DNA of 64,000 nt, taken from positions 1-64,000 of the forward strand of contig NZ_MSSW01000049.1 in NCBI RefSeq assembly GCF_002150685.1. Direction: 5' to 3'. How positions within the stretch are numbered: position 1 is the first letter of the stretch; every line of letters begins with the position of its first letter. This stretch comes from Algoriphagus antarcticus (GTDB lineage: Bacteria > Bacteroidota > Bacteroidia > Cytophagales > Cyclobacteriaceae). A program made the position numbers and the translations under genes. The notes below the pieces were generated by a model that did not search any database, was not told the DNA's origin, and saw only the letters and a program-made list of their open reading frames with translations. This document shows, in pieces, positions 43,834-53,010 of the stretch.

Positions 43834-44631
43834 ATGAATAACCTAGCCCAACACTATCCAATCTCTCCTGAGGCCAAAGCTTTTTATCAGGAAAATAACT
43901 TCATCAAACTGAAGCAGGTGCTAAGTCCTGAAGAAGTCGCTCATTTCGGTGAAGTGATTTCAGCTGAAGTGCAACGAAAAAACACTCAGGATCGGCCGCT
44001 GGATCAGCGGGATACCTATAGTAAGGCATTCTTGCAGATTTTTAATTTGTGGACTGAAAGTGAGGAGGTGAAAAAGCTGGTGATGAGCAAGAGATTGGCT
44101 CAGATTGCTGCCGATTTGATGGGTTGCGAGCAAGTCAGAATTTATCATGACCAGGCGCTATTCAAAGAGGCAGGTGGAGGGATCACTCCTTGGCACGCAG
44201 ATCAATACTATTGGCCTATCGATACGGATAAGACGATCACTGTATGGATTCCGCTGCAAGCTACTCCACTGGAGATGGGGCCTTTGGAGTTTTCTGCCAA
44301 AAGCCAACAGATTGTTTTCGGAAGGGATCTGCAGATCGGCGATGATTCTGAAGTGAAAATTAAGGACAACCTTCGTATCAATAACTTCGAGCATGTGATC
44401 GAAGCATTTGATTTGGGAGAAGTAAGCTTTCATTCAGGCTGGGTTTTTCATCGTGCCGGAGCCAATCAAACCGATCAGATGAGGAAAGTAATGACGGTGA
44501 TTTATATGGATGCCGCCGCAAAACTGATGAATCCAAAGAATGATAATCAGATCCACGATTGGAATACCTGGTGTCCGGGAGCAAAGATTGGAGAAGTGAT
44601 CAACACCCATTTAAATCCAATTGCTGGGTAA
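43834..44631 (+). CDS. Phytanoyl-CoA dioxygenase (PhyH)-family Fe(II)/2-oxoglutarate oxygenase
   Basis: The 265-residue cytosolic protein has the PhyH double-stranded beta-helix. The H-x-D metal pair is in ITPWHADQYYWPID (His121, Asp123), and the distal His and the 2-oxoglutarate Arg are in HSGWVFHRAGANQTDQMRK (His206, Arg217). An N-terminal FYQENNFIKLKQVLSPEEV (about 18-36) is typical. It hydroxylates a small organic substrate with O2 and 2-oxoglutarate; the substrate is unknown. It is followed after 80 bases by a sugar porter gene on the same strand, so the two may serve one catabolic route. Confidence 0.88.
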   Translation: MNNLAQHYPISPEAKAFYQENNFIKLKQVLSPEEVAHFGEVISAEVQRKNTQDRPLDQRDTYSKAFLQIFNLWTESEEVKKLVMSKRLAQIAADLMGCEQVRIYHDQALFKEAGGGITPWHADQYYWPIDTDKTITVWIPLQATPLEMGPLEFSAKSQQIVFGRDLQIGDDSEVKIKDNLRINNFEHVIEAFDLGEVSFHSGWVFHRAGANQTDQMRKVMTVIYMDAAAKLMNPKNDNQIHDWNTWCPGAKIGEVINTHLNPIAG

Positions 44632-44711
44632 CGACGGGATTGCTGAAATGAGAAAATGCATTATTTTATCGCTTTGATTTCGAGCTTTCACCCCAATCTT
44701 AACCTAAACCT

Positions 44712-46115
44712 ATGAAGCCGACCTATCCCTACAACCAAACCTATATTTGGCTAATTACGCTTACAGCAGCTTTGGGAGGGTTTTTATTTGGTTACGATTG
44801 GGTGGTAATCGGCGGAGCCAAACCTTTTTACGAACCTTATTTCAATATTACTTCCACTGCCGACCAGGGCTGGGGAACAAGCTCTGCGTTGATTGGCTGT
44901 ATGATAGGTGCAGGAATTTGCATACTCATCAGTGATAAACTGGGAAGGAAAAGACTGCTTATCGTCTCAGGATTGCTTTTTTCTTTATCTGCTATTGGCA
45001 CTGCCCTCGCAGGGACTTTTTGGGAATTCAATTTCTACAGAATCATCGGTGGAGTGGCGATGGGAGTGGCGCTTAATCTCTCACCTCTTTACATCGCAGA
45101 GCTTTCTCCTCCAGAAAAACGGGGCAAAATGGTGACGATCAATCAACTTCTGATCATGATCGGAGTGCTTCTCGCTCAGTTGATCAACTGGCAAATATCG
45201 CTGGCTGATACGCAGTTGGCTGATGATGCAAGTTTCGAGATGATCGCAGCAAGCTGGAGTGGGCAAAACGGCTGGAGATGGATGTTTGCGGCAGAAGCGA
45301 TTCCAGCGCTCTTATTCTTTATCTTGATGTTTTTTGTGCCCGAGTCTGTTCCTTGGCTGATTAAGAATAAAGATGAACAGCCCGCCCGCACAATACTGGT
45401 GCGAATAGGAGGAGAGGAATATGCTCAAGATTCTATAACGGAAGTCAAAACTACCCTGAAAGAAGGTGATTTTGGTCAGGTGAATTTCCGTGAATTGTTT
45501 CAGAAAAGAGTCGTGAAGCTACTCGGAATCGGTATTTTCTTAGCTTTTCTCCAGCAGTGGAGCGGGATCAACGTAGTGATTTATTACGCTGCGGATATCT
45601 TCCAGGCGGCTGGGTACAACCTGAAGCAAATGATGCTGAATATTGTGGTAATTGGCGGAGTGATGGTGCTTTCGGTATTCATTACCATTTTCACTGTGGA
45701 TAGATTTGGTAGAAAGAAACTTCTACTCATCGGTACTTCTGCAATGGCTATCCTTTACGGGTTGATAGGCTATTTTTTCTATATCGACCTTGGCGGCGAC
45801 GCAGTTGTATTAGCAGTATTGACCAATGTGATGTTTTATTCTTTCACCTTGGCACCATTACTTTGGGTAGTGCTTTCGGAGATTTTTCCTACTCGTATCC
45901 GAGGCGCAGCTATTTCCATCGGAGCTTTAGCACATTGGGTTGGGAATTTTACTTTGACCTATTTCTTTCCAGTCATTCGCGAGAATCTAGGCTGGGCAAA
46001 TAATTTCTGGCTTTATGGTGGGATCTGCGCCTTCGGTTTCTTGGTGATTTATTTTGTTTTACCTGAGACAAAGGGTAAGTCTTTAGAGGAAATAGAGAAG
46101 GAGTTGGTTGGGTGA
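44712..46115 (+). CDS. Sugar porter (MFS) family transporter
   Basis: The 467-residue protein has twelve predicted membrane helices and the sugar-porter signatures: GGFLFGYDWVVIGGAKPFYE (about 22-41), DKLGRKRLL after helix 2, FVPESVPWLIKN before the central loop, FLQQWSGINVVIYYAADIFQ (substrate-binding Gln-Gln region), DRFGRKKLLLIG, and PETKGKSLEEIEKELVG at the end. It imports a monosaccharide, usually with protons, across the inner membrane. It follows the PhyH-like gene and has no sugar kinase or isomerase beside it. Confidence 0.93.
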   Translation: MKPTYPYNQTYIWLITLTAALGGFLFGYDWVVIGGAKPFYEPYFNITSTADQGWGTSSALIGCMIGAGICILISDKLGRKRLLIVSGLLFSLSAIGTALAGTFWEFNFYRIIGGVAMGVALNLSPLYIAELSPPEKRGKMVTINQLLIMIGVLLAQLINWQISLADTQLADDASFEMIAASWSGQNGWRWMFAAEAIPALLFFILMFFVPESVPWLIKNKDEQPARTILVRIGGEEYAQDSITEVKTTLKEGDFGQVNFRELFQKRVVKLLGIGIFLAFLQQWSGINVVIYYAADIFQAAGYNLKQMMLNIVVIGGVMVLSVFITIFTVDRFGRKKLLLIGTSAMAILYGLIGYFFYIDLGGDAVVLAVLTNVMFYSFTLAPLLWVVLSEIFPTRIRGAAISIGALAHWVGNFTLTYFFPVIRENLGWANNFWLYGGICAFGFLVIYFVLPETKGKSLEEIEKELVG

Positions 46116-46190
46116 AATGGCTTGAAAATCTTGATTTTGATTAGCTTGTTTCATGCAAAATGAATAGATCTGTCCCTTATGTGAATAGTT

Positions 46191-47468
46191 TTATCGAGAT
46201 TGATAGGGGCCAAAAATGGCTTTTATCTTTCGCTCAGCGTCCAAATCATTTAAGATAAATACTTGATAGGAGTTTCCTCCCGGGGCAACTCGGATTAAAA
46301 TATGGCCTTGTGTGGATCCGTATACTTGATCTATCCTATCACCGATCACCAGTTTATTAGCTTCCAGCATGCTTGTGGTAAATATATCACGCTTTCCAGG
46401 GTAAAGATCTGTCGAAGTAATTCGTCTCAACACATCATCGCCAGGATGATCAGAAGACCAAGATTGCTGTACCCACACTCTTGGTCTCAGAGTCCTCACA
46501 TAAAAATGATTTTGGGAATCCCGATTTCCGTGATGATTTAACGTGGCGACATCCACCTGTCCAATGACTGGAGCGATATTGCTTTCCACACTATTGAAAT
46601 CAGCTTCGCCATATGAACCGACTCCTCGGATATCTCCACCGGTGAAATAGTCGAAATTTCCATAAGAAATCCTGAAACCTAGGCTTAGATCATTTTCATT
46701 GGTGGATTTGAGATCGAATACTTCCTCATCAACTCCCGTCCAAGCCCATCCATTTCCTTGAATATTTTGGATTGCAAATGTTGGGTAATTTTCAGGATTC
46801 TCTAGATGCAGTTGATTCAATTTTCCAGCTGCGAATTTTTCGACTTCCATTCCATTTTCTGCTTTTTGAAATTCCAGAAATTTCCAATAATTCAGGATCG
46901 AATTGATGTAAGAAATAGCAGTTGAATTTCCTGATGATGCAAGTTTCTGGAGGTCTTCCTTTTTTCCGAAATTGACTGCGCTACTTTTGTAATCCGGGTA
47001 GTCACGATCCAGCATTTTCCGAATAGTGAGTTGATCTCCTACACCAACCAAACCGGTCAACTGATATCCGCCTTTCTCCGAAACAGGCCCGTAAGAGTTT
47101 GTTTGGCCAAAGTGATCTGAGTGAAAATGTGTCATCAAAGCATAGTCAATCACACTTTTCTTGGAAGAAGGGCTGAACTGCTGAATGTAATCCACGATCC
47201 ATTCGTAAGCCAGTTTCGAAGTATTGGGATATCTGGGAGTGTTCCTTTCGGATAGTGTGCGAGGGTCATCTTCCGTAGCTTCACCCGCATCCACCAGCAT
47301 GGTAGTGCCATCCGGAAGAACAAAAAAAGCGGCATCGCCTCTTCCCGTGTTGATGTGATGAAGGTCCAAAAATCCTTCTTTCCAAGCAGGCAACGGCTGA
47401 TCGACTTCCTGTGAAAATGCGGAAATGCTAAAGCCAATTAGGATAAAGAATGTAAGTATGATTTTCAT
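46191..47468 (-). CDS. MBL-fold (ComEC/Rec2-type) metallo-hydrolase, secreted
   Basis: The 425-residue protein has a signal peptide ending FSQ (20) and a metallo-beta-lactamase core: HHINTGRGDAAFFVLPDGTT and MLVDAG (about 37-62), the metal motif THFHSDHFG (H-x-H-x-D-H, His114 to His119), YFTGGDIRG and ATLNHHGNRDSQN, which supplies further ligands. It resembles the free-standing ComEC-type nuclease-like domain, here exported, so it may cleave phosphodiesters or another ester outside the cytosol. It is a lone gene, convergent with the sugar porter gene. Confidence 0.85.
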   Translation of the reverse strand: MKIILTFFILIGFSISAFSQEVDQPLPAWKEGFLDLHHINTGRGDAAFFVLPDGTTMLVDAGEATEDDPRTLSERNTPRYPNTSKLAYEWIVDYIQQFSPSSKKSVIDYALMTHFHSDHFGQTNSYGPVSEKGGYQLTGLVGVGDQLTIRKMLDRDYPDYKSSAVNFGKKEDLQKLASSGNSTAISYINSILNYWKFLEFQKAENGMEVEKFAAGKLNQLHLENPENYPTFAIQNIQGNGWAWTGVDEEVFDLKSTNENDLSLGFRISYGNFDYFTGGDIRGVGSYGEADFNSVESNIAPVIGQVDVATLNHHGNRDSQNHFYVRTLRPRVWVQQSWSSDHPGDDVLRRITSTDLYPGKRDIFTTSMLEANKLVIGDRIDQVYGSTQGHILIRVAPGGNSYQVFILNDLDAERKIKAIFGPYQSR

Positions 47469-47783
47469 GGTTTTGAAAAAAATTGGGTAATAAGTTAGAT
47501 TCGAGTTTGACTGTCCCAGTAAGTATTTGAAAGCTAAAGATCAAGATTTCTCATTTTTTGGAAGGTGAATCCTGATTAAATTTTGATGAAGAAATATGAA
47601 TGATTTCCTCATTCTTTTCAGGGAATATTTATCAGATTGAATTATTAGAATAATCTTGAAAGAGCTATGATTTTGGGTTTAGGTAGCTTGTTTATTTAGT
47701 AAAACTAATCTGTACTCACCTGTTTTGATTTTATATTTTCTCGGGTAAAATCCACAGCGCACGATTAATTCTAAAAAGTTAAC
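47469..47783. other. Intergenic stretch without a gene
   Basis: These 315 AT-rich bases contain nothing supportable beyond the expected promoter of the MBL-fold gene on the minus strand and the 3' end of the small gene that stops at 47784. Confidence 0.45.
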
Positions 47784-48005
47784 TCATGCCTTCCTTTCCG
47801 ACTCGGATAATTGAGTGGATCTTAATGATCGTTGGATTTCCGTAATATCTTCTTCGCTCCAAGTAGAGACTTTAAGCAGTTCTGCTTTATATGAATTTAC
47901 CTCAACGCGGAATTTCTCTTGGGTATAGTCGATTTTGAGTTCGTACAAGGCCTTTTTTAATCGATCAATTTTATCTTCAGGTACTGCAAGAATAATCTTT
48001 TCCAT
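47784..48005 (-). CDS. Small hypothetical protein, possible orphan antitoxin
   Basis: The 73-residue protein has no signal or membrane segment. Its start, MEKIILAVPEDKIDRLKKAL, suggests a ribbon or short helix followed by charged helices, and WSEEDITEIQRSLRSTQLSE at the end is helical. Small proteins of this composition in Bacteroidota are often antitoxins placed before a PIN or RelE toxin, but no toxin gene follows here. It is third in line after the HigB/HigA-like pair, 43 bases from higA, so it may belong to the same transcript. Its function is unknown. Confidence 0.5.
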   Translation of the reverse strand: MEKIILAVPEDKIDRLKKALYELKIDYTQEKFRVEVNSYKAELLKVSTWSEEDITEIQRSLRSTQLSESERKA

Positions 48006-48048
48006 AGGTCAATCGATTTTATCGATTCAATGAAACACCCTTCAAGTT

Positions 48049-48405
48049 TCAAGAAAGCAAGATTTCCGCAGGGATTTTTAACTCTCGATGCAGGATTTTA
48101 GCAATTTCTAGCGTGAGTGGTTTACGTTTATTTAGAATGGAAGAGACGTACCCTTTGCTGCCAATTTTACCTACTAAATCTTGGTTTTTGAGACCCAATT
48201 CCTTCATCTTTAATCTGATGGCTTCAATAGGATCAGGAAGTGGAATGGCAAAATGCGTGTCTTCGTAATTTCGCAGGATCAAAAGTGCCAATTCGAGTTT
48301 TTTACCTAACGGTGAATCAAGAGATGTTTTTTGATCCAAAAGTTCATCCACCCATTCTAATAGCTGATCGTATTCGGCTTCTGTTTTGATCACGGTGAGT
48401 TCCAT
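48049..48405 (-). CDS. higA: HigA-family antitoxin with C-terminal HTH
   Basis: The 118-residue protein has the HigA layout: an N-terminal helical region, KTEAEYDQLLEWVDELLDQK (about 7-26), that in this family contacts the toxin, and a C-terminal XRE-type helix-turn-helix, RLKMKELGLKNQDLVGKIGS plus KGYVSSILNKRKPLTLEIAK. It neutralises HigB and represses its own operon. The toxin gene lies immediately upstream: without the frameshift described there, its stop would be three bases before this ATG. Confidence 0.85.
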   Translation of the reverse strand: MELTVIKTEAEYDQLLEWVDELLDQKTSLDSPLGKKLELALLILRNYEDTHFAIPLPDPIEAIRLKMKELGLKNQDLVGKIGSKGYVSSILNKRKPLTLEIAKILHRELKIPAEILLS

Positions 48406-48715
48406 AAGTTATTTTTTGAAGTTTATCGTAGAGACATTTATTTGATCGTTCTTTGTGTGTTCCAAACCACTTGATTTGGACCACTTTATATTCGAAAACT
48501 ATTCGAACTACCAGCCTGAATTTATTTCCAGAAATATTAAAAACGACTCGATCGTCTTTCACAAGGCTTGCACTATTATAAAACCTCTTTAGTTCGTTGA
48601 ATGAATTAATCTCCAACTTTTCAAATTCATGGTACCATTCAAATAATGCATTAGAGGCATTTGGATAGTTGGTAGCATAATGCAAGAGCGTCCGTCTAGT
48701 TATGATGTTAAACAT
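48344..48715 (-). CDS. higB: HigB-family mRNA interferase toxin with probable 3' frameshift
   Basis: The frame reads MFNIITRRTLLHYATNYPNA (true start probably 48715, two codons after the longest start), then LKRFYNSASLVKDDRVVFNI and GNKFRLVVRIVFEYKVVQIK, ending WFGTHKE. HigB toxins continue with Y-D-x-I-x-x-x-T-I. Here the frame instead goes into RSNKCLYDKLQ and overlaps higA by 62 bases. In another frame, right after KE, stands DQINVSTINFKK and a stop at 48409-48411, three bases before higA. So about two bases were lost after codon KE. The toxin probably has a scrambled tail and may be inactive. Its normal job is ribosome-dependent mRNA cleavage. Confidence 0.8.
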   Translation of the reverse strand: MFNIITRRTLLHYATNYPNASNALFEWYHEFEKLEINSFNELKRFYNSASLVKDDRVVFNISGNKFRLVVRIVFEYKVVQIKWFGTHKERSNKCLYDKLQKITYGTHRDQNRSRIRSAIRMGG

Positions 48716-48751
48716 ACACAATTTTTGAAAGGTTCTCCAATAGAAAACTTT

Positions 48752-49951
48752 TTACTTCAAATTCTTTCCCACAAACTCCAGAAAATGTGACCAATCTTCC
48801 CAAGTCAAATTATGCTCTCCCTCCCGAATATGGTAACCGACGGATTCCTGATGTATGGGGGATTTGAGCGTTTCGAATTCGGAAGGAAATTCGATTTTCT
48901 TTCCATAAATCTCAGAATAAACCCGGCTTCCAAGCTTGATTCCCAGAAACTCACCCTTGGGATCCGCCCATTGGTCACCTTTGGCGCTTGAATAATAAAT
49001 AGCTCTTGGAGCAATCAATCCCGGAAGCATGTGCTGGTCAATCGGAAGGGTTTCTTCTTTACCATTGTACTTTTTGAAATTATCCGCAAACCAATAAGGG
49101 AATCGGTTATTGATCGCTTCAACCGTTTCCCCATATTTCCTGCGGGAGAGTGCTGCGCCTCCGCATCCGGATTCATTGGCGTAAGTTATTGCCCATCGAG
49201 GGTCATTTGCTGAGGTCCAAAGTGCTGCTTTACCTGTTCGGGAATGCCCCACAAGAATTGATTTTTTAGAGTCAATTTGAGGATGTTGCTCAAAATAATC
49301 CATTGCTCGCATCGATCCCCAGCCCCAAGCCCCATAAGCTTTCATCCCGTTTGGCATTCCGATTTGCTCAGGATAAAGTGTGTTTATAATTCCATTTTTA
49401 TAGGTCTCATTATTATCCGGTGCGACAGTTTCGGCATGAAAAGAGGCTGTGGCATAGCCTCTTTTCAATAATTCCGATACCGGCCAAAAGGCCTCGTCTA
49501 CCAAACTGCCATCGGGATAAGTGGGTTGGTAATTGATCAGCAAAATGACAGGAAAAGGCCCTTTTTTATCCTTTGGGAGGAAAAGATTGATCCGCATGGT
49601 GTGGGATTTTCCATTTCTGGAAACTGTGATATTTACTTCTTCAAGCTCAGCCAAATCTGGATAGGGATTCTCTTTTTCATTGACCTTTTCGAAGGAAATC
49701 GCATCAAAATTTTTGGGTAAAATCCCGTAAACTACTGACTCAAAAAGGTGGAAAATTTCTGGCCTCCGGATCTTTTCCCAGTCTGCCAAATTATTTATCA
49801 GCATTCCTTTTTCACTTACAAAAGGATCTGGAAGTACCAAAGCAGGCACTTTACTTTCGTCGTAATTCGCCTGATTTTGAGCTTGGACCGTCATTGAGAT
49901 TTGTATAAAAAGCAGGAGAATGAAGTAATTGATAAGAGTCTTCATCAGCAT
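48752..49951 (-). CDS. CE15-like glucuronoyl esterase, paralogue of 21148-22347
   Basis: The 399-residue secreted hydrolase has a signal peptide ending VQAQ (about 25) and the same layout as the esterase at 21148: nucleophile in VGHSRTGKAALW (Ser237), acid in YANESGCGGAALSRRKYGE (Glu260) and His in IREGEHNLTWEDW (His380). Much of the sequence is shared with that paralogue, for example NITVSRxGKSHTMR and GYATASFH. It overlaps the upstream PqaA-type gene by one base (TAATG), so the two are translationally coupled. Likely role: removal of ester decorations on uronate-containing glycans. Confidence 0.87.
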   Translation of the reverse strand: MLMKTLINYFILLLFIQISMTVQAQNQANYDESKVPALVLPDPFVSEKGMLINNLADWEKIRRPEIFHLFESVVYGILPKNFDAISFEKVNEKENPYPDLAELEEVNITVSRNGKSHTMRINLFLPKDKKGPFPVILLINYQPTYPDGSLVDEAFWPVSELLKRGYATASFHAETVAPDNNETYKNGIINTLYPEQIGMPNGMKAYGAWGWGSMRAMDYFEQHPQIDSKKSILVGHSRTGKAALWTSANDPRWAITYANESGCGGAALSRRKYGETVEAINNRFPYWFADNFKKYNGKEETLPIDQHMLPGLIAPRAIYYSSAKGDQWADPKGEFLGIKLGSRVYSEIYGKKIEFPSEFETLKSPIHQESVGYHIREGEHNLTWEDWSHFLEFVGKNLK

Positions 49952-51390
49952 TAATTAACAGCAGTATCCATTTTGCGCTTTGGTGCGTATGCCGGAAACG
50001 GATAAGTCCTTGGCATGACTTCCACACCGCTCGTAATTTTTAAAGGAGTTTTTCCTGCAAAAGTCACCTCGATGAAGTAGCCTTTGAAGCCTTTTTCAGG
50101 ACTTTCCAAAGCCAATTCATAGGTTCCCGATTCGTTGATTTTCATTTCGTTGGACTTCCAGTTAGGTCCAAACTCATCCACCCGGAAGTCACGTGCATTT
50201 GGATTGGAAGCGATCCACGCTTTAACCGAGATTGGCTTATCTGCGGGATCTAAGGTCAATTGGATTTTGTCTTCCATGACTTCCCACTGATACTTTGGTC
50301 TTGGAGTTTGATTCAGAATCGAAGCATAAAATGAAATCATATTGGGTAATGCATCCGACTCCGATAGGTCATGTCCGAAATTCGGCACGTATTGCATGTG
50401 CTTTTCGCCACTCAATTCATTCCAGTAAAACTCCCAGCTATCTGGTTGGAAAAACTGATCCCCAGCTGCATTGATTAGCAGTTTTGGCATATCAAAATCC
50501 GCTCGGAATGAGTAAGGCTCGGTAATCTCCAGCAGTCGATCAAACTCCGGAGTTCCCATCCAATCCATCACGCCTTCTTCCACATATTCGCTGACCGCCG
50601 GAGCCCAGAAACCGTAATTTTTCCAGTGATGGTCAAAAGATGCCGATAGGTTTAGCATGTCAATCACAATGGGGATGATTGCCACCACTCGATCATCTGT
50701 CGCCGCAGTTGTCCAAGTCGTCCATCCCCGCTTGGATGCTCCGCCGACCACAAAAGAGTTGATCTTTTTTTGGTAATTCTTCTCCACGACCTCAGTCACC
50801 GCATCCATTCCCAGCTTCACTGCCTTGGTCATGGGTAATCTCGCTAGCCAAATTGCATCCTCGTCTTTTGCTCCACCTTCTAGAAATTTGCGCCAGCCGT
50901 AGGCAATTATTGCATCTTCTGTCCGCTTACCTAAGGAATCATTGGCAAAAGTTAAAGGCTGGAAAGGGATGTTATGGATCTCTGCCACGATGGAATTAGT
51001 CTGCATCGCAGCGGCTAAAATTAGGCCATCGGGTTCCATGGGCATTTTGGTGCCTGTACTTCCGCCGCCAATCCAGATCAGACTGGTGTCAAAAGGGCTA
51101 TCCTTAGGTACAACAATGGATACCCAATGCCACCATTCTGTTTGGTCGACCAAGTCAGTGGTAAGCCAGTTTTGGGAAACCATGCGGAGAACGTGAAAAT
51201 CATATTCCTCACCGGGCACGGAGTGTATGATTTCGTAAGAAAAATCTGGGCTTGGCCCATTTACATAATCTTTGAGAAGTGTTTCGGATCGCTCTTTTGG
51301 GATTTCTTCAGTCTTTTGTTCTTCCTGCTTGCAGGAAAAGCTTAGAGAGATTAAGCAAAGGAGTAAAAGTGAGATAGCATTCTTTTTCAT
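49951..51390 (-). CDS. PhoPQ-activated pathogenicity-related (PqaA-type) protein, lipoprotein
   Basis: The 479-residue product has a lipoprotein signal ending LSFSC (about 20). It matches the PqaA family: WWHWVSIVVPKDSPFDTSLI, IWIGGGSTGTKMP, FVVGGASKRGWTTWTTAATD (a Ser nucleophile-like elbow, G-x-S-K-R-G), PIVIDMLNLSASFDHHWKNY and MPKLLINAAGDQFFQPDS, the pattern of an alpha/beta hydrolase. The enzymatic substrate of the family is not known. The last base of its stop is the first base of the CE15-like start, so the two enzymes are likely made together and may act on the same glycan. Confidence 0.88.
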   Translation of the reverse strand: MKKNAISLLLLCLISLSFSCKQEEQKTEEIPKERSETLLKDYVNGPSPDFSYEIIHSVPGEEYDFHVLRMVSQNWLTTDLVDQTEWWHWVSIVVPKDSPFDTSLIWIGGGSTGTKMPMEPDGLILAAAMQTNSIVAEIHNIPFQPLTFANDSLGKRTEDAIIAYGWRKFLEGGAKDEDAIWLARLPMTKAVKLGMDAVTEVVEKNYQKKINSFVVGGASKRGWTTWTTAATDDRVVAIIPIVIDMLNLSASFDHHWKNYGFWAPAVSEYVEEGVMDWMGTPEFDRLLEITEPYSFRADFDMPKLLINAAGDQFFQPDSWEFYWNELSGEKHMQYVPNFGHDLSESDALPNMISFYASILNQTPRPKYQWEVMEDKIQLTLDPADKPISVKAWIASNPNARDFRVDEFGPNWKSNEMKINESGTYELALESPEKGFKGYFIEVTFAGKTPLKITSGVEVMPRTYPFPAYAPKRKMDTAVN

Positions 51391-51908
51391 AGGATGGGTT
51401 TTTTGGGTAAAGTTTTAAAAGGTAGGGAATTAGCCTTTGAGCATCAAGTGAATTTTTATCGAAAGTATTTTTCAACCGAGAAGGGCGCTAAGGTTACGCA
51501 AAGTGCACAAAGCTTTTTTCCACCGGGATGGACACCATAGTTTGACAAGGTCACTAAACGAGGTTATGAGGATAACTCAAGTTTTTTTTACAGCGAAGGA
51601 CACCATAGTTCAATAAGCTCACTAACCTATGTTTAGCAAAGAACACAAAGCGATTGACCTTTTTTTAACGCAGTTGTCCAACTTCTCCCAAGGCTGGATA
51701 ATTGAAGATGGGAGTAGACTTTTTGATTTTGAAGATTGCAAATCTTCAGATCGACCTTCGAGATTACATCCGCGATAGCGATCTGGACTCGAAGAGCAGA
51801 AGATAGCGAGACTCGAAAAGCTTGTTTCAATCTTTTCAAATGAGCGAAACTCAAAATGGAATTGAAAAAGTTTGTTGATGGTTAAGTGGAAATAAATAAG
51901 GGCAAGCC
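51391..51908. other. Repeat-derived intergenic region
   Basis: No gene is supported in these 518 bases. GGACACCATAGTTTGACAAG and GGACACCATAGTTCAATAAG occur about 75 bases apart, each followed by a CTCACTAA-like piece, a diverged direct repeat. Other filler (CGCTAAGGTTACGCAAAGTG) is of the degenerate kind seen elsewhere in the window. Confidence 0.5.
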
Positions 51909-52940
51909 ATGGAAATAGGAATAGATAGTTTTGCCGCAGCAGCTCCAGCTGGAGCGGATAGTCAAACTGAAAACCGTAGGAAATCTTTGACCGAACTCAT
52001 TGACAGGATCGTCTATGCGGATGAAATGGGTTTGGATGTCTTTGGAATAGGAGAGCACCATCGGAAAGAGTTTTTGGATTCTGCGGCTGCGATTATTTTG
52101 GCGGCAGCTGCTGCTCGAACTTCTCGAATCAAACTGACTTCTGCGGTGACAGTCTTGAGTGCTGCCGATCCTGTTCGGGTGTTTCAGGAGTTTGCTACCA
52201 TAGATTTGATTTCCAATGGTCGTGCTGAAATCGTCGCGGGACGTGGATCCTTTACGGAAGCCTTCCCACTTTTTGGCTTGAGATTGAATGATTATGATGC
52301 ACTTTTTTCCGAGAAACTGGAATTGCTCTTGAAGATCCGAGATGAGGAAATCGTTACGTGGAAAGGTCAATTCCGTGCGCCATTAACTCAGCAAGCCATC
52401 TATCCAAGACCTTTGCAAGAATCACTTCCGATTTGGCAGGGAGTGGGAGGGACGCCGGCCTCTTTTGTGAGAGCAGGTTTTTTGGGGTTGCCATTGATGG
52501 TGGCTGTGATTGGAGGCGAGACTCATAGATTCCGGCCATTGATTGACATGTATCGTCAGGCTGGGGCCAAAGCAGGACATGCGCCTGAGAAATTGAAAGT
52601 GGGTTTGCATTCCTTGGGATATGTAGCGGAATCCACCGAAACAGCCGTAGAAGAATACTATCCCGGCTATGCTGAGACGTTTACCAAGATTGGAAAAGAA
52701 CGAGGTTGGCCTCCTGTCACAAGAAATCACTTTAATACGCAAGTCGGAGAATTAGGAGCCTTGGTTGTTGGAAGTCCAGCCGAAGTTGTGGAGAAAATAC
52801 TTCGTCACAGCGAAGCTCTTGGTGGTATCGACCGATTTAGCTTCCAAATGGATAACGCCAATCTGAGTCATGCCCAACTGAAAAATGCGATTGAATTGAT
52901 AGGGGAAGAAGTGATCCCAAGAGTGAAAGCAGGAATATAA
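51909..52940 (+). CDS. LLM-class flavin-dependent oxidoreductase (luciferase-like)
   Basis: The 343-residue cytosolic protein is a bacterial luciferase-type TIM barrel. Visible marks are ADEMGLDVFGIGEHHRKEFL (about 38-57), IKLTSAVTVLSAADPVRVFQ, EFATIDLISNGRAEIVAGRG, LPIWQGVGGTPASFVRAGFL and VVGSPAEVVEKILRHSEALG near the C-terminus. It uses reduced FMN or F420-like flavin with oxygen; the substrate is unknown. The gene is alone on the plus strand between the PqaA-type and sialidase genes. The short gap to the convergent sialidase gene holds no clear terminator. Confidence 0.92.
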   Translation: MEIGIDSFAAAAPAGADSQTENRRKSLTELIDRIVYADEMGLDVFGIGEHHRKEFLDSAAAIILAAAAARTSRIKLTSAVTVLSAADPVRVFQEFATIDLISNGRAEIVAGRGSFTEAFPLFGLRLNDYDALFSEKLELLLKIRDEEIVTWKGQFRAPLTQQAIYPRPLQESLPIWQGVGGTPASFVRAGFLGLPLMVAVIGGETHRFRPLIDMYRQAGAKAGHAPEKLKVGLHSLGYVAESTETAVEEYYPGYAETFTKIGKERGWPPVTRNHFNTQVGELGALVVGSPAEVVEKILRHSEALGGIDRFSFQMDNANLSHAQLKNAIELIGEEVIPRVKAGI

Positions 52941-53010
52941 AATTGAAAAGTTGAAAAAATGGTTTATTGGTGAAGAATTACTACCGTAAATATCTTGATA
53001 GTATGAATTG

